Assembly (NCBI RefSeq): GCF_008634025.1 | Contig: NZ_PDCM01000002.1 | Coordinates: 3,249,001 to 3,313,000, forward strand | Source of the DNA: Streptomyces albofaciens JCM 4342 | GTDB taxonomy: Bacteria; Actinomycetota; Actinomycetes; Streptomycetales; Streptomycetaceae | Length of the DNA stretch: 64,000 bases | Reading direction: 5' to 3' | In this document: positions 41,690 through 51,528 of the stretch, one piece after another | Layout of the letters: every line of letters begins with the position of its first letter | Numbering within the stretch: position 1 is the first letter of the stretch | Position numbers and translations under genes: made by a program | The notes under the pieces: model-generated | Told to the model about the DNA's origin: nothing | Database searches by the model: none | The model's input: the letters and a program-made list of their open reading frames with translations, nothing else

Positions 41690-41714
41690 GCCCGGCGGGC
41701 CGCCCGTAGCGCGC

Positions 41715-42704
41715 TCACCAGTGCGGCGGCAGCTTCGACGGCGGGGCCGGTGGCGTGAAGCCCGGCGGCACCGGCCCCGCCTCCGGACCGCGAGAGCGTC
41801 TGCCGTCGACCGCGCGCGCCAGTACGGCCAACGCCACCAGCCCGGCCAGGGCTATGAACGCCGAACTGGCGACCTCCAGTTGGCGTGATGCGGGCAGGGT
41901 GGAGAGACGGCCGAGCAGTCCCGCGCGCTGCTCGGCCGCCAGTCCCGCGGCGCCGTGCGCCAGCAGCAGCGCAGCGGTCAGCATGCCCAACGGGCGCACC
42001 GATACGGCACGTTGGGCGACACCGACGGCCGACACCAGGGCCAGCAGCACGAGTGACAGCAGGTACCAGTTGGGCGGCGGCTGTAGCAGGGAGCGGAAGG
42101 TTCCGGTGCTTCCGATGACGTCGGCCCAGTACAGCGGCCACCCCAACTCGCGTATCCAGTACGCCTGCCGGCCTGCCAGTACCAGTCCGGCGCCGACCAG
42201 CAGCAGGGCGGCCGACACGGCGGGACCGAGGCGCAGGCGGCCGGGCGGGCGGCCGGTGCCGTGCCGGCCGGCCGAGGCGGCGATCAGCAGGAGCACGCTC
42301 AGCAGAAGTGCGGCACCGGCCGTGATCAGCACCCATTCCCTGACGCCCGGTTCCGGGCCGGACAGCCGCTCACCGCCCAGGGTGCGCAGCAGCGGCAGGC
42401 GGAACAGCAGCGTCACGGCCGCCATCGCGGTCAGCGCGCAGGGGGCGGACGGCGCCCGGCGCAGCACGGCCGCCGCCACGCAGAGGTAGCCGAGCAGCAG
42501 CAGCGGGTCGAGCAGCGTGGTCGCCCACGTCGGCGGCCCGTGCGGCCGGACCGGCTCCCCGGCCCACAACCACCATACGTCCACGGCGCGTTCGGCGATC
42601 CACAGGTCACGAGCGGCCCACGCGGCACACGGCAGGGCCAGTAACGCGCACAGCAGTACGGCGAACCCCCCGGCGCCGCGCGCGCGAGCCCTTCTCCGCC
42701 CCAT
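41715..42704 (-). CDS. Multi-pass membrane protein of unknown function
   Basis: A 329-residue protein with about eight hydrophobic helices separated by short loops, including Trp-rich outside pieces (DVWWLWAGEPVRPHGPPTWA, YWADVIGSTGTFRSLLQPPPNWY). It has no transporter, glycosyltransferase or protease motif that I recognise. The C-terminus is Pro-rich. The ATG at 42704 is my choice, giving a basic start (GRRRARARG) before the first helix; a longer frame extends to 42908 but adds residues unlike a protein. It ends only 26 bases from the convergent peptidase gene. Function unknown. Confidence 0.65.
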   Translation of the reverse strand: MGRRRARARGAGGFAVLLCALLALPCAAWAARDLWIAERAVDVWWLWAGEPVRPHGPPTWATTLLDPLLLLGYLCVAAAVLRRAPSAPCALTAMAAVTLLFRLPLLRTLGGERLSGPEPGVREWVLITAGAALLLSVLLLIAASAGRHGTGRPPGRLRLGPAVSAALLLVGAGLVLAGRQAYWIRELGWPLYWADVIGSTGTFRSLLQPPPNWYLLSLVLLALVSAVGVAQRAVSVRPLGMLTAALLLAHGAAGLAAEQRAGLLGRLSTLPASRQLEVASSAFIALAGLVALAVLARAVDGRRSRGPEAGPVPPGFTPPAPPSKLPPHW

Positions 42705-43150
42705 GACGTGGCCCACCCCCTGCCCCCGCACGGACAGGTCTACTCCACTCACCGCACCGGGACAACAGTGCGGCAGCAGACGGCGGACGGCGGCCCGGCA
42801 CGCTCCCGGCCGGGGTGGGCACGGGCCCGCCCCGGCCGGTTCACGGCACCCGCACGGCCGTACGCTTTCGAGAATGGCGCGTCCGTATATCGGCGCGACG
42901 TCCGTCAAGTTGCCCCGACGTTAAAGACGTTGGGCACGATATGTCACCCATGCCGTACACCGCGCATGTCTGTCAAGCACGCTGTGGCGTCAATCTGCAC
43001 ACCCTTCGCTCAAGAAGCGGACACCGCCCGGCCGGGCCCCCACCGTCCTCTTGACTGCGACATAAATCACTTGCCAAAGTCCGCTCAACCAGCGGTGCCT
43101 ATCAGCTCGGCTTCCTGTTCCAGGTGAACTCCGTGCGGGGGAACTTCGCG
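42705..43150 (+). promoter_or_regulatory. Upstream region of bldK operon
   Basis: About 445 bases with no gene. A 26-base imperfect inverted repeat bounded by TGCCC (42911-42915) and GGGCA (42932-42936) encloses two copies of GACGTT. A -35-like TTGACT is at 43051-43056, followed by an AT-richer stretch (GACATAAATCACTTGCC), but I cannot fix a good -10. GGGGGAAC before the ATG at 43151 is the ribosome site. A long leader or several promoters would suit a developmental operon. Confidence 0.4.
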
Positions 43151-44182
43151 ATGACCAGTCCGTCCCAGACCGCGGTGACGCAGACCGATCCCTCCGGACT
43201 CGGGCCCGAGGGCACCGGAAGAATCAAGGGCAGCAAGATCGGGGAACTGGCCGGCCGTTCCCCCGGCCAATTGATGTGGATCAGATTCCGGCGCGACCGG
43301 GCCGGAGTGATCAGCGGCTGTGTCGTGCTGGCCTTCTTCCTGATCGGCCTGCTGGCCCCGGTGATCTCCAAGCTCTACGGAAAAGACCCGTACACCCGCT
43401 ACGGGCAGATCACCCCGGGCCTGCTGGTCAACGGATATCCCGCGCAGCCGAACGGCGGGATCTCCGGTGATTTCTGGTTCGGCATCGAACCGGGCCTCGG
43501 CCGCGATGTTTTCATGCAATTGATCTACGGCATCCGCACGACGCTCTACCTCTCGGTCGCCATCACCCTGGTATCGGTGCTGACCGCGATCGTGATGGGT
43601 GTGGCGGCCGGATACTTCGGCGGCCGGATCGACTACTTCATCGGCCGGCTCATCGACCTGCTGATGGCCTTTCCCAACCAGCTGTTCTTCGTCGCGTTCG
43701 TCCCGGTGGTCGGCGCGATCTTCGTGGCCCCCGAGGACGCGATGGCGACCTGGATGCGCTGTCTCATCCTGATCCTGGTGCTGTGGTTCCTGGGCTGGAT
43801 GAGCCTGGCCCGGCTGCTGCGCGGCACCGTCCTGTCGCTGCGTGAGCGGGAGTTCATCGACGCGGCCAAGGTCAGCGGGGCCTCCCCGGCCCGCATCATC
43901 CGGCGCGAGCTGCTGCCGAACGTGATGACGCCGATCCTGGTGCAGACGACGTACATGCTCCCCAACTTCGTCACCGCCATCGCCGGTCTGTCCTTCCTGG
44001 GTGTCGGCCTGGTCGAGCCCACGCCCGACTGGGGCCGGATGTTCGCCAACGCCGCCGACTACTACCGCAACGACATCACGTACTTGTTCTTCCCCGGCGT
44101 CGCGATGGTGATCTTCATCGTGGCGTTCAACCTCCTCGGGGATTCCGTCCGGGACGCCTTCGACCCGAAGCGCGCCCGGTGA
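43151..44182 (+). CDS. bldKA: Oligopeptide ABC transporter permease BldKA
   Basis: A 343-residue DppC/OppC-type permease. The cytoplasmic N-terminus (about 1-45) precedes a first helix (VISGCVVLAFFLIGLLAPVI), a large outside loop with the family pattern DFWFGIEPGLGRDVFMQLIYGIRTTLYLSV, then five more helices. The EAA loop that contacts the ATPases is LREREFIDAAKVSGASPARIIRRELLPNV. It is the first gene of a plus-strand cluster ordered permease, lipoprotein, permease, ATPase, ATPase, which matches the bldK locus of S. coelicolor. There the complex imports a peptide-like signal needed for aerial hyphae. A GTG 27 bases upstream is an alternative start. Confidence 0.85.
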   Translation: MTSPSQTAVTQTDPSGLGPEGTGRIKGSKIGELAGRSPGQLMWIRFRRDRAGVISGCVVLAFFLIGLLAPVISKLYGKDPYTRYGQITPGLLVNGYPAQPNGGISGDFWFGIEPGLGRDVFMQLIYGIRTTLYLSVAITLVSVLTAIVMGVAAGYFGGRIDYFIGRLIDLLMAFPNQLFFVAFVPVVGAIFVAPEDAMATWMRCLILILVLWFLGWMSLARLLRGTVLSLREREFIDAAKVSGASPARIIRRELLPNVMTPILVQTTYMLPNFVTAIAGLSFLGVGLVEPTPDWGRMFANAADYYRNDITYLFFPGVAMVIFIVAFNLLGDSVRDAFDPKRAR

Positions 44183-44271
44183 AACGTGTTCCACGGGGGG
44201 TGCTGCCACCCCAGCACCGCACACGTCAGGCAGCGGCCACGGAACTACGACAGGCAGGTGCATCCACCACC

Positions 44272-46074
44272 ATGAAGACAGTCCGTACGCACAGAGCGCG
44301 CGCCACGGTCGTGGCGCTGTCCGCGGGGGCACTGGTCCTGACCGCCTGCAGCAGCGGGGCCGGCAAGGGGGCGGGGGACGACGAGGGCCGCAAGCAGGCC
44401 GAGAGCCAGCGCGCCCAGATCACCTTCGGGGACGCCAAGGCGTCCACGGGCCCGGCCGAGGCGGTGCCGGGCGCCACGTCCGGCGGCACGATCAAGGTCT
44501 ACCAGCGGGACACCTACGACCACCTGGACCCGGCCCAGATCTACGTCAGCGACGAGGGCACCCTGTCCACGCTGCTGTTCCGCCGGCTGACCTCGTACCA
44601 CCTGGACAACAAGGGCAAGTACACGGTGGTCGGCGACCTGGCGACGGACAGCGGCAAGTCCTCCGACGGCGGCCGGACCTGGACCTACACCCTGAAGAAG
44701 GGGGTGAAGTTCGAGAACGGGCAGCCGATCACCTCGAAGGACCTGCGGCACACCTTCGAGCGCCAGTTCGCGAGCTTCATCTCCAACGGGCCGACGTACG
44801 TCCAGCGCTGGCTGGCCGACGCGGAGGGCAACGAATACCGCAAGCTGCTGCCGGACGGCCCGTACAAGGGCAAGCACCTGCCCGACAGCGTGCTGGAGAC
44901 GCCGGACGAGAACACCATCCGCTTCCACTTCAAGAAGCCGGTCGGTGACCTGCCGTACGCGCTGGCCATGGCGGGCTACGCCGTCGTCCCGGAGAAGGGC
45001 GACACCAAGGAGAGGTACGACAAGGCCCCGGTCGCCTCCGGCCCGTACAAGATCCAGCCGGGGTCGTTCAAGTCCGGCAAGGGCATGCAGCTGGTCCGCA
45101 ACCCCAACTGGGACCCGAACACGGACATCACCCGGCACCAGTACGTCGACCGGTTCGACATCCAGTTCGGGGTCTCCTACCCGGACTCCACGCAGCGGCT
45201 GATGTCCGACAGCGCCGACAACAAGACCGCCATCAGCTTCAACAACCAGGTCGACGCCGCCAGCCTCCAGCAGGTGGCGGGCGAGCCGGACATCAAGAAG
45301 CGCTCGACCTCCGGCTACCAGCCCTACGTCGGCGTCATGAACTTCAACATGAAGCGCTTGAAGGACAAGAAGGTCCGCGAGGCCATCGCCCACGCGCTGC
45401 CCATCCAGGCCATCCTGGACGCGTACGGCGTGCCGGGCGGCGGCGAGCTGGCGGGCAGCTACATCAGCCCGACGCTCACCGGCCACAAGGACATCGACCC
45501 GTACGGCAAGCTCAAGAAGCCGATGGGCGACGTGGAGAAGGCCAAGCAGCTGCTCAAGGAGGCCGGCAAGGTCGGCATGAAGCTGACCTTCGCGTACACC
45601 AACGCGCCGGAGCCGCAGAAGTACTCGGTCGCGGTCGCCGACAACCTGCGCAAGGCCGGCTTCAACGTGCAGAACAAGGACCTGCCGTCGGACACCTACT
45701 ACGACATCATCGGCAAGGTCGACAACCAGTTCGACATCTACCCCTCCGCGTGGGGCGCCGACTGGCCCAGCGCGCTGACCGTGATCCCGCCGGTCTACGA
45801 CGGCCGGCAGATCCAGGACAACGCGCCGAACTACTCGCACTACAACAACCCCGCGGTCAACAAGGAAATCGACCGGATCTCCCAGCTGACCGACCAGACG
45901 AAGGCCGCGCACGACTGGTTCGCGCTCGGCGAGAAGATCCTCAAGGAGGACCTGCCGCAGCTGCCGACCTTCTATTACAAGCAGGTCCAGCTGCACGGCT
46001 CCAAGGTCGGCGGGGTCGTCAACAACGACATCATCAGCTCGGTCGACCCGACCAAGCTGTACGTGAAGAAGTAG
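44272..46074 (+). CDS. bldKB: Oligopeptide-binding lipoprotein BldKB
   Basis: A 600-residue extracellular solute-binding protein (family 5). The signal peptide with lipobox LTAC (Cys26) anchors it to the membrane. A charged linker of about 45 residues follows before the fold begins at GGTIKVYQRDTYDHLDPAQIY. The family-5 features are present: TYTLKKGVKFENGQPITSKDLRHTFER, GSYISPTLTG, and a late DIYPSAWGADWPSALTVIPPVYDG segment that lines the peptide pocket. In S. coelicolor this subunit binds the peptide signal and also admits the toxic tripeptide bialaphos. It lies 89 bases after bldKA, and a strong hairpin follows it, which would let it be made in excess. Confidence 0.88.
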   Translation: MKTVRTHRARATVVALSAGALVLTACSSGAGKGAGDDEGRKQAESQRAQITFGDAKASTGPAEAVPGATSGGTIKVYQRDTYDHLDPAQIYVSDEGTLSTLLFRRLTSYHLDNKGKYTVVGDLATDSGKSSDGGRTWTYTLKKGVKFENGQPITSKDLRHTFERQFASFISNGPTYVQRWLADAEGNEYRKLLPDGPYKGKHLPDSVLETPDENTIRFHFKKPVGDLPYALAMAGYAVVPEKGDTKERYDKAPVASGPYKIQPGSFKSGKGMQLVRNPNWDPNTDITRHQYVDRFDIQFGVSYPDSTQRLMSDSADNKTAISFNNQVDAASLQQVAGEPDIKKRSTSGYQPYVGVMNFNMKRLKDKKVREAIAHALPIQAILDAYGVPGGGELAGSYISPTLTGHKDIDPYGKLKKPMGDVEKAKQLLKEAGKVGMKLTFAYTNAPEPQKYSVAVADNLRKAGFNVQNKDLPSDTYYDIIGKVDNQFDIYPSAWGADWPSALTVIPPVYDGRQIQDNAPNYSHYNNPAVNKEIDRISQLTDQTKAAHDWFALGEKILKEDLPQLPTFYYKQVQLHGSKVGGVVNNDIISSVDPTKLYVKK

Positions 46075-46112
46075 CGGAGCCGGCGCCCCAGGCGCCCACG
46101 CGCCGCCCGCGC

Positions 46113-46146
46113 CCGGTGTGCCCGTCGTCCCGGACGGGCACACCGG
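46113..46146 (+). promoter_or_regulatory. Intercistronic hairpin between bldKB and bldKC
   Basis: Perfect 14-base arms CCGGTGTGCCCGTC / GACGGGCACACCGG with a six-base loop lie 38 bases after the bldKB stop and 50 bases before bldKC. In other transporter operons such stems protect the binding-protein mRNA from 3' decay or partly end transcription, raising the binding protein over the membrane subunits. Confidence 0.65.
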
Positions 46147-46195
46147 CCCGGCGCACCCTTCCACCCTCCGGCTGCCCACGAGAGCTGCGACTGCC

Positions 46196-47173
46196 ATGCT
46201 GCGTTTCCTCTTCCGCCGGTCCCTCGGCGCGATCGTGATCCTGCTGATCATCAGCGCGTTCACGTTCTTCCTCTTCTTCGCCGCCCCCCGGGATCCCGCG
46301 CTGCTGGCCTGCGGAAAGAACTGCACGCCCGACGCCATCGCAGTGATCCACAAGAATCTCGGGCTCGACAAGCCGGTTCCGGTCCAGTACTGGGAATTCA
46401 TGTCCGGCATCGTCACCGGACGGGATTTCGCCCAAGGCCCGTGCCCGGCCCCCTGCTTCGGCTATTCCTTCGCCAACGGCGATCCCGTCTGGGACACGAT
46501 CGTGGACCGCTTCCCGACCACCGTCTCGCTGACCATCGGCGCCGCCGCGGTCTTCCTGACGGTGGGCGTCGGCACCGGAATGATCGCGGCCTGGAAACAG
46601 GGCAAGCTGATCGACAAGATCTTCAGCTCGGCCTCGCTGGTGCTCTCCTCGATGCAGATCTATTTCGTCGGGCCGATCGTGCTGGCCCTGCTGGTCTACA
46701 ACCTCGGCTGGTTCGGACAGCCGAAGTACGTACCGTTCTTCGACGACCCGGTGGGATGGTTCCTGGGGCTGATCATTCCCTGGTGCGTGCTCTCCATCAT
46801 CTTCACCGCGCAGTACACCCGCATGGCGCGCTCCTCGATGATCGAACAGCTTCAGGAGGATCACGTACGGACCGCGCGGGCCAAGGGAATGGCCTCCCGC
46901 AGGGTCTTCTTCCGCTACGCCTGGCGCGGCTCGCTCATTCCCATCGTCACCATTTTCGGCATCGACCTGGGGTCCCTCTTCGGCGGCGCGATGATCACCG
47001 AATACACCTTCGCGCTGCCGGGCCTCGGCACCCTCGCCGTGAAGTCGGTGCAGAACACCGACCTGCCGATGACCATGGGCGTGATGCTGTTCGCCGCGAC
47101 CTTCATCATCCTGTTCAACATCGTGGTGGACGCCTGCTACGCGTTCATCGACCCGCGTGTGCGGCTGTCCTAG
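46196..47173 (+). CDS. bldKC: Oligopeptide ABC transporter permease BldKC
   Basis: A 325-residue DppB/OppB-type permease. Helix 1 (GAIVILLIISAFTFFLFFAAP) is followed by an outside loop and then five helices. The EAA loop is LQEDHVRTARAKGMASRRVFFRYAWRGSLIP, and GGAMITEYTFALPGLG is typical of the DppB end. Unlike the two other DppB-type permeases in this window, its first outside loop carries two CX3C pairs (Cys39/Cys43 and Cys83/Cys87), a possible disulfide or metal site. GAGAG lies before the ATG but is not a strong ribosome site. Confidence 0.87.
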   Translation: MLRFLFRRSLGAIVILLIISAFTFFLFFAAPRDPALLACGKNCTPDAIAVIHKNLGLDKPVPVQYWEFMSGIVTGRDFAQGPCPAPCFGYSFANGDPVWDTIVDRFPTTVSLTIGAAAVFLTVGVGTGMIAAWKQGKLIDKIFSSASLVLSSMQIYFVGPIVLALLVYNLGWFGQPKYVPFFDDPVGWFLGLIIPWCVLSIIFTAQYTRMARSSMIEQLQEDHVRTARAKGMASRRVFFRYAWRGSLIPIVTIFGIDLGSLFGGAMITEYTFALPGLGTLAVKSVQNTDLPMTMGVMLFAATFIILFNIVVDACYAFIDPRVRLS

Positions 47174-47184
47174 GAGAAGACCCC

Positions 47185-48255
47185 GTGTCCACACCCACCC
47201 AGCCCGCGGCCGCACCGGGCCCGGCCGCGCCGGCACCCGCCCCGCCCTTCCTGTCCGTACGGGACCTGTACGTACGGTTCGCCACCGAGGACGGCGTGGT
47301 CCAGGCGGTCGACAACCTCTCCTTCGACCTGGAGCGCGGCCGCACCCTCGGCATCGTCGGCGAGTCCGGCTCCGGCAAGTCGGTGACCAACCTGGCGATC
47401 CTGGGCCTGCACAACCCCAACTACACGGAGATCGCCGGGGAGATCCTGCTGGACGGCGACGAGCTGACCGGGGCCCGGGAGAAGGACCTGGAGAAGCTGC
47501 GCGGCAACAAGCTGGCGATGATCTTCCAGGACCCGCTGACCTCGCTGTCGCCGTACTACACGGTGGGGCGGCAGATCGCCGAGCCGTTCATCAAGCACAC
47601 CGGCGCGAGCAAGCGCGAGGGCCGGCAGCGGGCGGTCGAGATGCTGGCGAAGGTGGGCATCCCGCAGCCGACGCTGCGGGTGGACGACTATCCGCACCAG
47701 TTCTCCGGCGGGATGCGCCAGCGCGCCATGATCGCCATGGCGCTGGTGTGCAACCCGTCCCTGCTGATCGCCGACGAGCCGACCACGGCGCTGGACGTGA
47801 CCGTACAGGCACAGATCCTGGACCTGCTCAAGGACCTCCAGCAGGAGTTCGGCTCCGCCATCATCCTGATCACCCACGACCTGGGCGTGGTCGCCAACAC
47901 CGCCGACGAGCTGCTGGTGATGTACGCCGGGCGGGCCGTGGAGCGCGGCACCGTCAAGGAGATCCTCACCGAGCCGCGGCACCCGTACACCTGGGGCCTG
48001 CTGGGCTCGATGCCGCGGCTGTCGTCGAACGTCGACGAACCGCTGACGCCGATCCCCGGCACGCCGCCGAGCCTGCTCGCGCCGCCCTCGGGCTGCCCCT
48101 TCCACCCGCGCTGCGCCTTCCCGCCCGAGGTGGGCGGCTCCCGCTGCCAGGACGAGCGGCCGCTGCTGGCCCCCGGACGCGCCGCGGCCTGCCATCTGAC
48201 CCTCGAACAGAAGCACACCCTGTTCACCGAACAGATCAAGCCCCGGCTGGGCTAG
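47185..48255 (+). CDS. bldKD: Oligopeptide ABC transporter ATPase BldKD
   Basis: A 356-residue DppD/OppD-type ATPase. Walker [10 protein letters not shown]-loop [12 protein letters not shown], signature [13 protein letters not shown], Walker [13 protein letters not shown] and switch His in LITHDLG are intact. The C-terminal oligopeptide-type domain has a four-Cys set (GCPFHPRC, then SRC and AACHL) that in related peptide importers can bind a 4Fe-4S cluster. The GTG at 47185 lies 11 bases after the bldKC stop, and TAGGAG overlaps that stop. It pairs with BldKE to drive import. Confidence 0.9.
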   Translation: MSTPTQPAAAPGPAAPAPAPPFLSVRDLYVRFATEDGVVQAVDNLSFDLERGRTLGIVGESGSGKSVTNLAILGLHNPNYTEIAGEILLDGDELTGAREKDLEKLRGNKLAMIFQDPLTSLSPYYTVGRQIAEPFIKHTGASKREGRQRAVEMLAKVGIPQPTLRVDDYPHQFSGGMRQRAMIAMALVCNPSLLIADEPTTALDVTVQAQILDLLKDLQQEFGSAIILITHDLGVVANTADELLVMYAGRAVERGTVKEILTEPRHPYTWGLLGSMPRLSSNVDEPLTPIPGTPPSLLAPPSGCPFHPRCAFPPEVGGSRCQDERPLLAPGRAAACHLTLEQKHTLFTEQIKPRLG

Positions 48256-48266
48256 GAGCGACGACC

Positions 48267-49409
48267 ATGAACGCACCCGAAGACGTCATCGTCCCCGCTC
48301 CCCGTCCGGCCGCCGCCGGGCCCGGCGAGGTGCTGCTGACCGCCGAGGGCCTGACCAAACACTTCCCGATCATGGCGGGGTTCCCCTTCAAGCGCCGGAT
48401 CGGCGCGGTGCAGGCGGTCGACGGCATCGATCTGACCGTGCACACCGGTGAGACGTTCGGCCTGGTCGGCGAGTCGGGCTGCGGGAAGTCCACCACCGGG
48501 CGGCTGCTGACCCGGCTGCTGGAGCCGACCGCGGGGTCGATCACGTACCGGGGCCGGGACATCACCCACGCCGGGCGCAAGGAGCTGGCCCCGGTCCGCT
48601 CCGAGATCCAGATGATCTTCCAGGACCCGTACTCGTCGCTGAACCCCCGGCAGACGGTCGGCACCATCATCGGCGGGCCGATGGAGATCAACGGCATCGA
48701 GCCGCCGGGCGGCCGGGAGCAGCGGGTCCGGGAGCTGCTGGAGACCGTCGGCCTCAACCCGGAGCACTACAACCGCTTCCCGCACGAGTTCTCCGGCGGC
48801 CAGCGCCAGCGCATCGGCGTGGCCCGGGCGCTCGCGCTGGAGCCAAAGCTGATCGTCGCGGACGAGCCGGTCTCCGCGCTGGACGTCTCCATCCAGGCCC
48901 AAGTGGTCAATCTTCTCCAGGAGTTGCAGCGCGAACTGAACATCGCGTTCCTGTTCATCGCACACGACCTGGCGATCGTGCGGCACTTCAGCCAGCGGGT
49001 CGCGGTGATGTACCTGGGCAAGATCGTCGAGGTCGGCGACCGGGACTCGATCTACCACCGGCCGCGCCACCCGTACACCCACGCGCTGCTCTCCGCCGTC
49101 CCGGAGGCCCGGCTGCTGGACGCGCAGGAGGAGCCGGACGACCGCGAGCGCATCCGGCTGGCCGGGGACGTGCCGTCGCCGATCGATCCGCCGTCCGGCT
49201 GCCGGTTCCGTACCCGCTGCTGGAAGGCGCGCGACAAGTGCGCCACCGAGGTACCACCGCTGGTGCAGATCACCGGCAACCGGTCGGGCCATCTGACGGC
49301 GTGCCACTTCCCGGAGGAGCCGACGACGGCGGCGCGGGACGAGGACATCGTGCTGGACCCGGCGCTGGCGGCGATCGAGGACGCGGTGCCGGGGCCGGAC
49401 GCGCGCTGA
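48267..49409 (+). CDS. bldKE: Oligopeptide ABC transporter ATPase BldKE
   Basis: A 380-residue DppF/OppF-type ATPase, partner of BldKD. It has Walker [10 protein letters not shown]-loop MIFQDPYSSLNPRQTVG, signature [15 protein letters not shown], Walker [13 protein letters not shown], switch His in FIAHDLAIVRH, and the C-terminal Cys set ([15 protein letters not shown], then TACHF). The last 40 residues are an acidic, probably disordered tail. It starts 11 bases after bldKD behind TAGGAG, which again overlaps the preceding stop codon. It is the last gene of the bldK cluster. Its stop is 24 bases from the convergent stop of the next transporter operon. Confidence 0.9.
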   Translation: MNAPEDVIVPAPRPAAAGPGEVLLTAEGLTKHFPIMAGFPFKRRIGAVQAVDGIDLTVHTGETFGLVGESGCGKSTTGRLLTRLLEPTAGSITYRGRDITHAGRKELAPVRSEIQMIFQDPYSSLNPRQTVGTIIGGPMEINGIEPPGGREQRVRELLETVGLNPEHYNRFPHEFSGGQRQRIGVARALALEPKLIVADEPVSALDVSIQAQVVNLLQELQRELNIAFLFIAHDLAIVRHFSQRVAVMYLGKIVEVGDRDSIYHRPRHPYTHALLSAVPEARLLDAQEEPDDRERIRLAGDVPSPIDPPSGCRFRTRCWKARDKCATEVPPLVQITGNRSGHLTACHFPEEPTTAARDEDIVLDPALAAIEDAVPGPDAR

Positions 49410-49433
49410 CCGGGGGCGGGTGCGGGCCGCCCG

Positions 49434-50486
49434 TCAGGCCTCCGGCACCACCTGCCGCTCCTCCGCGAAATGGCAGGCCGAGGCGTGCCGGGCGGGCCCC
49501 GTCACCTCTTCGAAGCCTTCCGGTACGGCCAGCGCCGGCACCTCCAGGGCGCAGCGTTCCCGCGCCTTCCAGCAGCGCGTGCGAAAGCGGCAGCCGGACG
49601 GCGGATCGGCGGGCGAGGGCACGTCCCCGGCCAGCAGGATGCGTTCGCGGCGGGCGCGCGCCCCGGGGTCCGGTACGGGTACGGCGGACAGCAGGGCCTG
49701 GGTGTACGGGTGCGTCGGATGGCCGTAGATCTCCTCCTCCGTACCGGTCTCGACGAAGCGGCCGAGGTACATCACGGCGACCCGGTCGGAGATGTGCCGC
49801 ACGACCGACAGGTCGTGCGCGATGAAGACGTACGACAGGTCGAACTCGTCCTGGAGGCGTTCCAGCAGGTTGACGACCTGCGCCTGGACCGACACGTCCA
49901 GCGCGGAGACCGGTTCGTCCGCGACGATGATCTCCGGGCGCAGCGCCAGGCCGCGGGCGATGCCGATGCGCTGGCGCTGGCCGCCGGAGAACTGGTGCGG
50001 GTAGCGGTTGATGTATTCGGGGTTGAGGCCGACGACATCCAGCAGTTCCCGCACTCTTCTGCGCCGGTCGCCCTTCGGGGCCACCTCCGGGTGGATGTCG
50101 TACGGCTCGCCGATGATGTCGCCGACCGTCATCCGCGGGTTGAGCGAGGTGTACGGGTCCTGGAACACCATCTGGATGTTGCGGCGCACGGCCTTCAGCG
50201 CGCGCCCGGACAGCTTGGTGATGTCCTCCCCCCGGTACAGGATCCGGCCGCCGGTCGGCTTCTCCAGCCCGACCAGCATCTTGGCGACCGTCGACTTGCC
50301 GCACCCGGATTCGCCGACGATGCCCAGCGTCTCCCCTTTGCGCAGCGTGAAGGAGACGGTGTCCACCGCCCTGACCGAGCCGATCTGCTTGCGCAGCACG
50401 ATGCCCCGGGTCAGCGGGTAGAGCTTGGCCAGCTCCCGTACGTCGAGGACGGGCTCCCCTGCGCCCGCCGCCACCTCAGCGCTCAT
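49434..50486 (-). CDS. Oligopeptide ABC transporter ATPase (OppF/DppF type), second operon
   Basis: A 350-residue ATPase and the last gene of the middle importer operon (49434-55087). Walker A GESGCGKS, signature [15 protein letters not shown], Walker [13 protein letters not shown], switch His in [11 protein letters not shown], and the oligopeptide C-terminal Cys set are present. It is very similar to the protein at 57776-58828: both begin a conserved stretch [14 protein letters not shown] / VRNLVKHFPLTQGI and share long identical runs through the ATPase core. Its ATG overlaps the upstream ATPase stop by four bases (ATGA). It energises peptide import with the protein encoded next. Confidence 0.92.
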   Translation of the reverse strand: MSAEVAAGAGEPVLDVRELAKLYPLTRGIVLRKQIGSVRAVDTVSFTLRKGETLGIVGESGCGKSTVAKMLVGLEKPTGGRILYRGEDITKLSGRALKAVRRNIQMVFQDPYTSLNPRMTVGDIIGEPYDIHPEVAPKGDRRRRVRELLDVVGLNPEYINRYPHQFSGGQRQRIGIARGLALRPEIIVADEPVSALDVSVQAQVVNLLERLQDEFDLSYVFIAHDLSVVRHISDRVAVMYLGRFVETGTEEEIYGHPTHPYTQALLSAVPVPDPGARARRERILLAGDVPSPADPPSGCRFRTRCWKARERCALEVPALAVPEGFEEVTGPARHASACHFAEERQVVPEA

Positions 50487-51517
50487 GGGCGCTCTCCCTG
50501 CTCACTGACGGTCTCCTCCCAGAAGTGGCACGCGCTGGCCCGGCCCGGGGCCACGTCGTACAGCGGCGGCCGGTCCGTACGGCAGACGTCCCGCGCCTTG
50601 GGGCAGCGCGGGTGGAAGGGGCAGCCCGGCGGGATCGCGGTCAGGCTGGGCGGCAGGCCCTTGATCGCGTACAGCTCCCGGCCCTTGCGGTCCAGGCGCG
50701 GGATGGAGTCGAGCAGACCCCGGGTGTACGGGTGGGCCGGCGCCCGGTAGAGGTCGTGGACGGGGGCGGTCTCCACGATCCGGCCCGCGTACATGACGGC
50801 GATCCGGTCGGCCACGTCCGCGACCACGCCCAGGTCGTGGGTGATCAGGACGAGGCCCATGGCGTACTCCCGGCGCAGCTCCGCGAGCAGGTCCATGACC
50901 TGCGCCTGGACGGTCACGTCGAGGGCGGTGGTGGGCTCGTCCGCGATGATCAGGTCCGGCTCCAGGGCCAGCGCCATCGCGATCATGATGCGCTGGCGCA
51001 TACCGCCGCTGAACTGGTGCGGGTAGTCCCCCACCCGGCTGCGGGCGGCCGGGATGCGCACCCGGTCCATCAGCTCGGCGGCCCGGTCGCGGGCCGCCGA
51101 GCGCGACGCGCCGCGGTGCACCTCGAACATCTCCCCGAGCTGCGCGCCCACGCTCAGCACCGGGTTGAGCGCCGACAGCGCGTCCTGGAAGATCATCGCG
51201 AGCTTGCTGCCCCGGACCCGGCGCCGTTCCTCGGCGCCCATCCGCAGCAGGTCCCGGCCGTGGAAGAGGATCTCGCCGCCGGTGACGTACCCGGGCGGGG
51301 TGTCCAGGATGCCCATCACCGCCTGCGCGGTCACCGACTTGCCCGATCCCGACTCGCCCAGCACGGCCAGCGTCTCACCCGCGGCGACCGTGTAGCTGAC
51401 ACCGTTGACCGCGCGCGCGATCCCGTCCCGCGTACGGAACTCGACCTGCAACCCGCGTACGTCCAGCAGCGCGCCGCCGTCCGCGGGGGCGGCCCCCCGC
51501 GTGCCCTCAGCCGTCAT
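50483..51517 (-). CDS. Oligopeptide ABC transporter ATPase (OppD/DppD type), second operon
   Basis: A 344-residue ATPase. Walker [18 protein letters not shown]-loop [17 protein letters not shown], signature [15 protein letters not shown], Walker [13 protein letters not shown], switch His in [14 protein letters not shown], and the C-terminal Cys set ([19 protein letters not shown]) are all intact. It begins at an ATG 11 bases after the permease stop, with GAGGAGACGG upstream. It is close in sequence to the ATPase at 58821-59858 but more Arg-rich and Lys-poor, the same shift seen across this operon. Confidence 0.92.
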   Translation of the reverse strand: MTAEGTRGAAPADGGALLDVRGLQVEFRTRDGIARAVNGVSYTVAAGETLAVLGESGSGKSVTAQAVMGILDTPPGYVTGGEILFHGRDLLRMGAEERRRVRGSKLAMIFQDALSALNPVLSVGAQLGEMFEVHRGASRSAARDRAAELMDRVRIPAARSRVGDYPHQFSGGMRQRIMIAMALALEPDLIIADEPTTALDVTVQAQVMDLLAELRREYAMGLVLITHDLGVVADVADRIAVMYAGRIVETAPVHDLYRAPAHPYTRGLLDSIPRLDRKGRELYAIKGLPPSLTAIPPGCPFHPRCPKARDVCRTDRPPLYDVAPGRASACHFWEETVSEQGERP

Positions 51518-51528
51518 CCACCGTCTCC

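Noticed and set aside
44245-46416. A minus-strand open frame of 723 codons opposite bldKB
   Set aside because: Val/Asp/Arg/Leu-rich shadow of bldKB with no recognisable domain.
43151-49409. TTA (bldA-dependent) codons in the bldK genes
   Set aside because: On reading the frames I noticed none, so I make no claim of bldA control at the codon level. An exhaustive count was not done.
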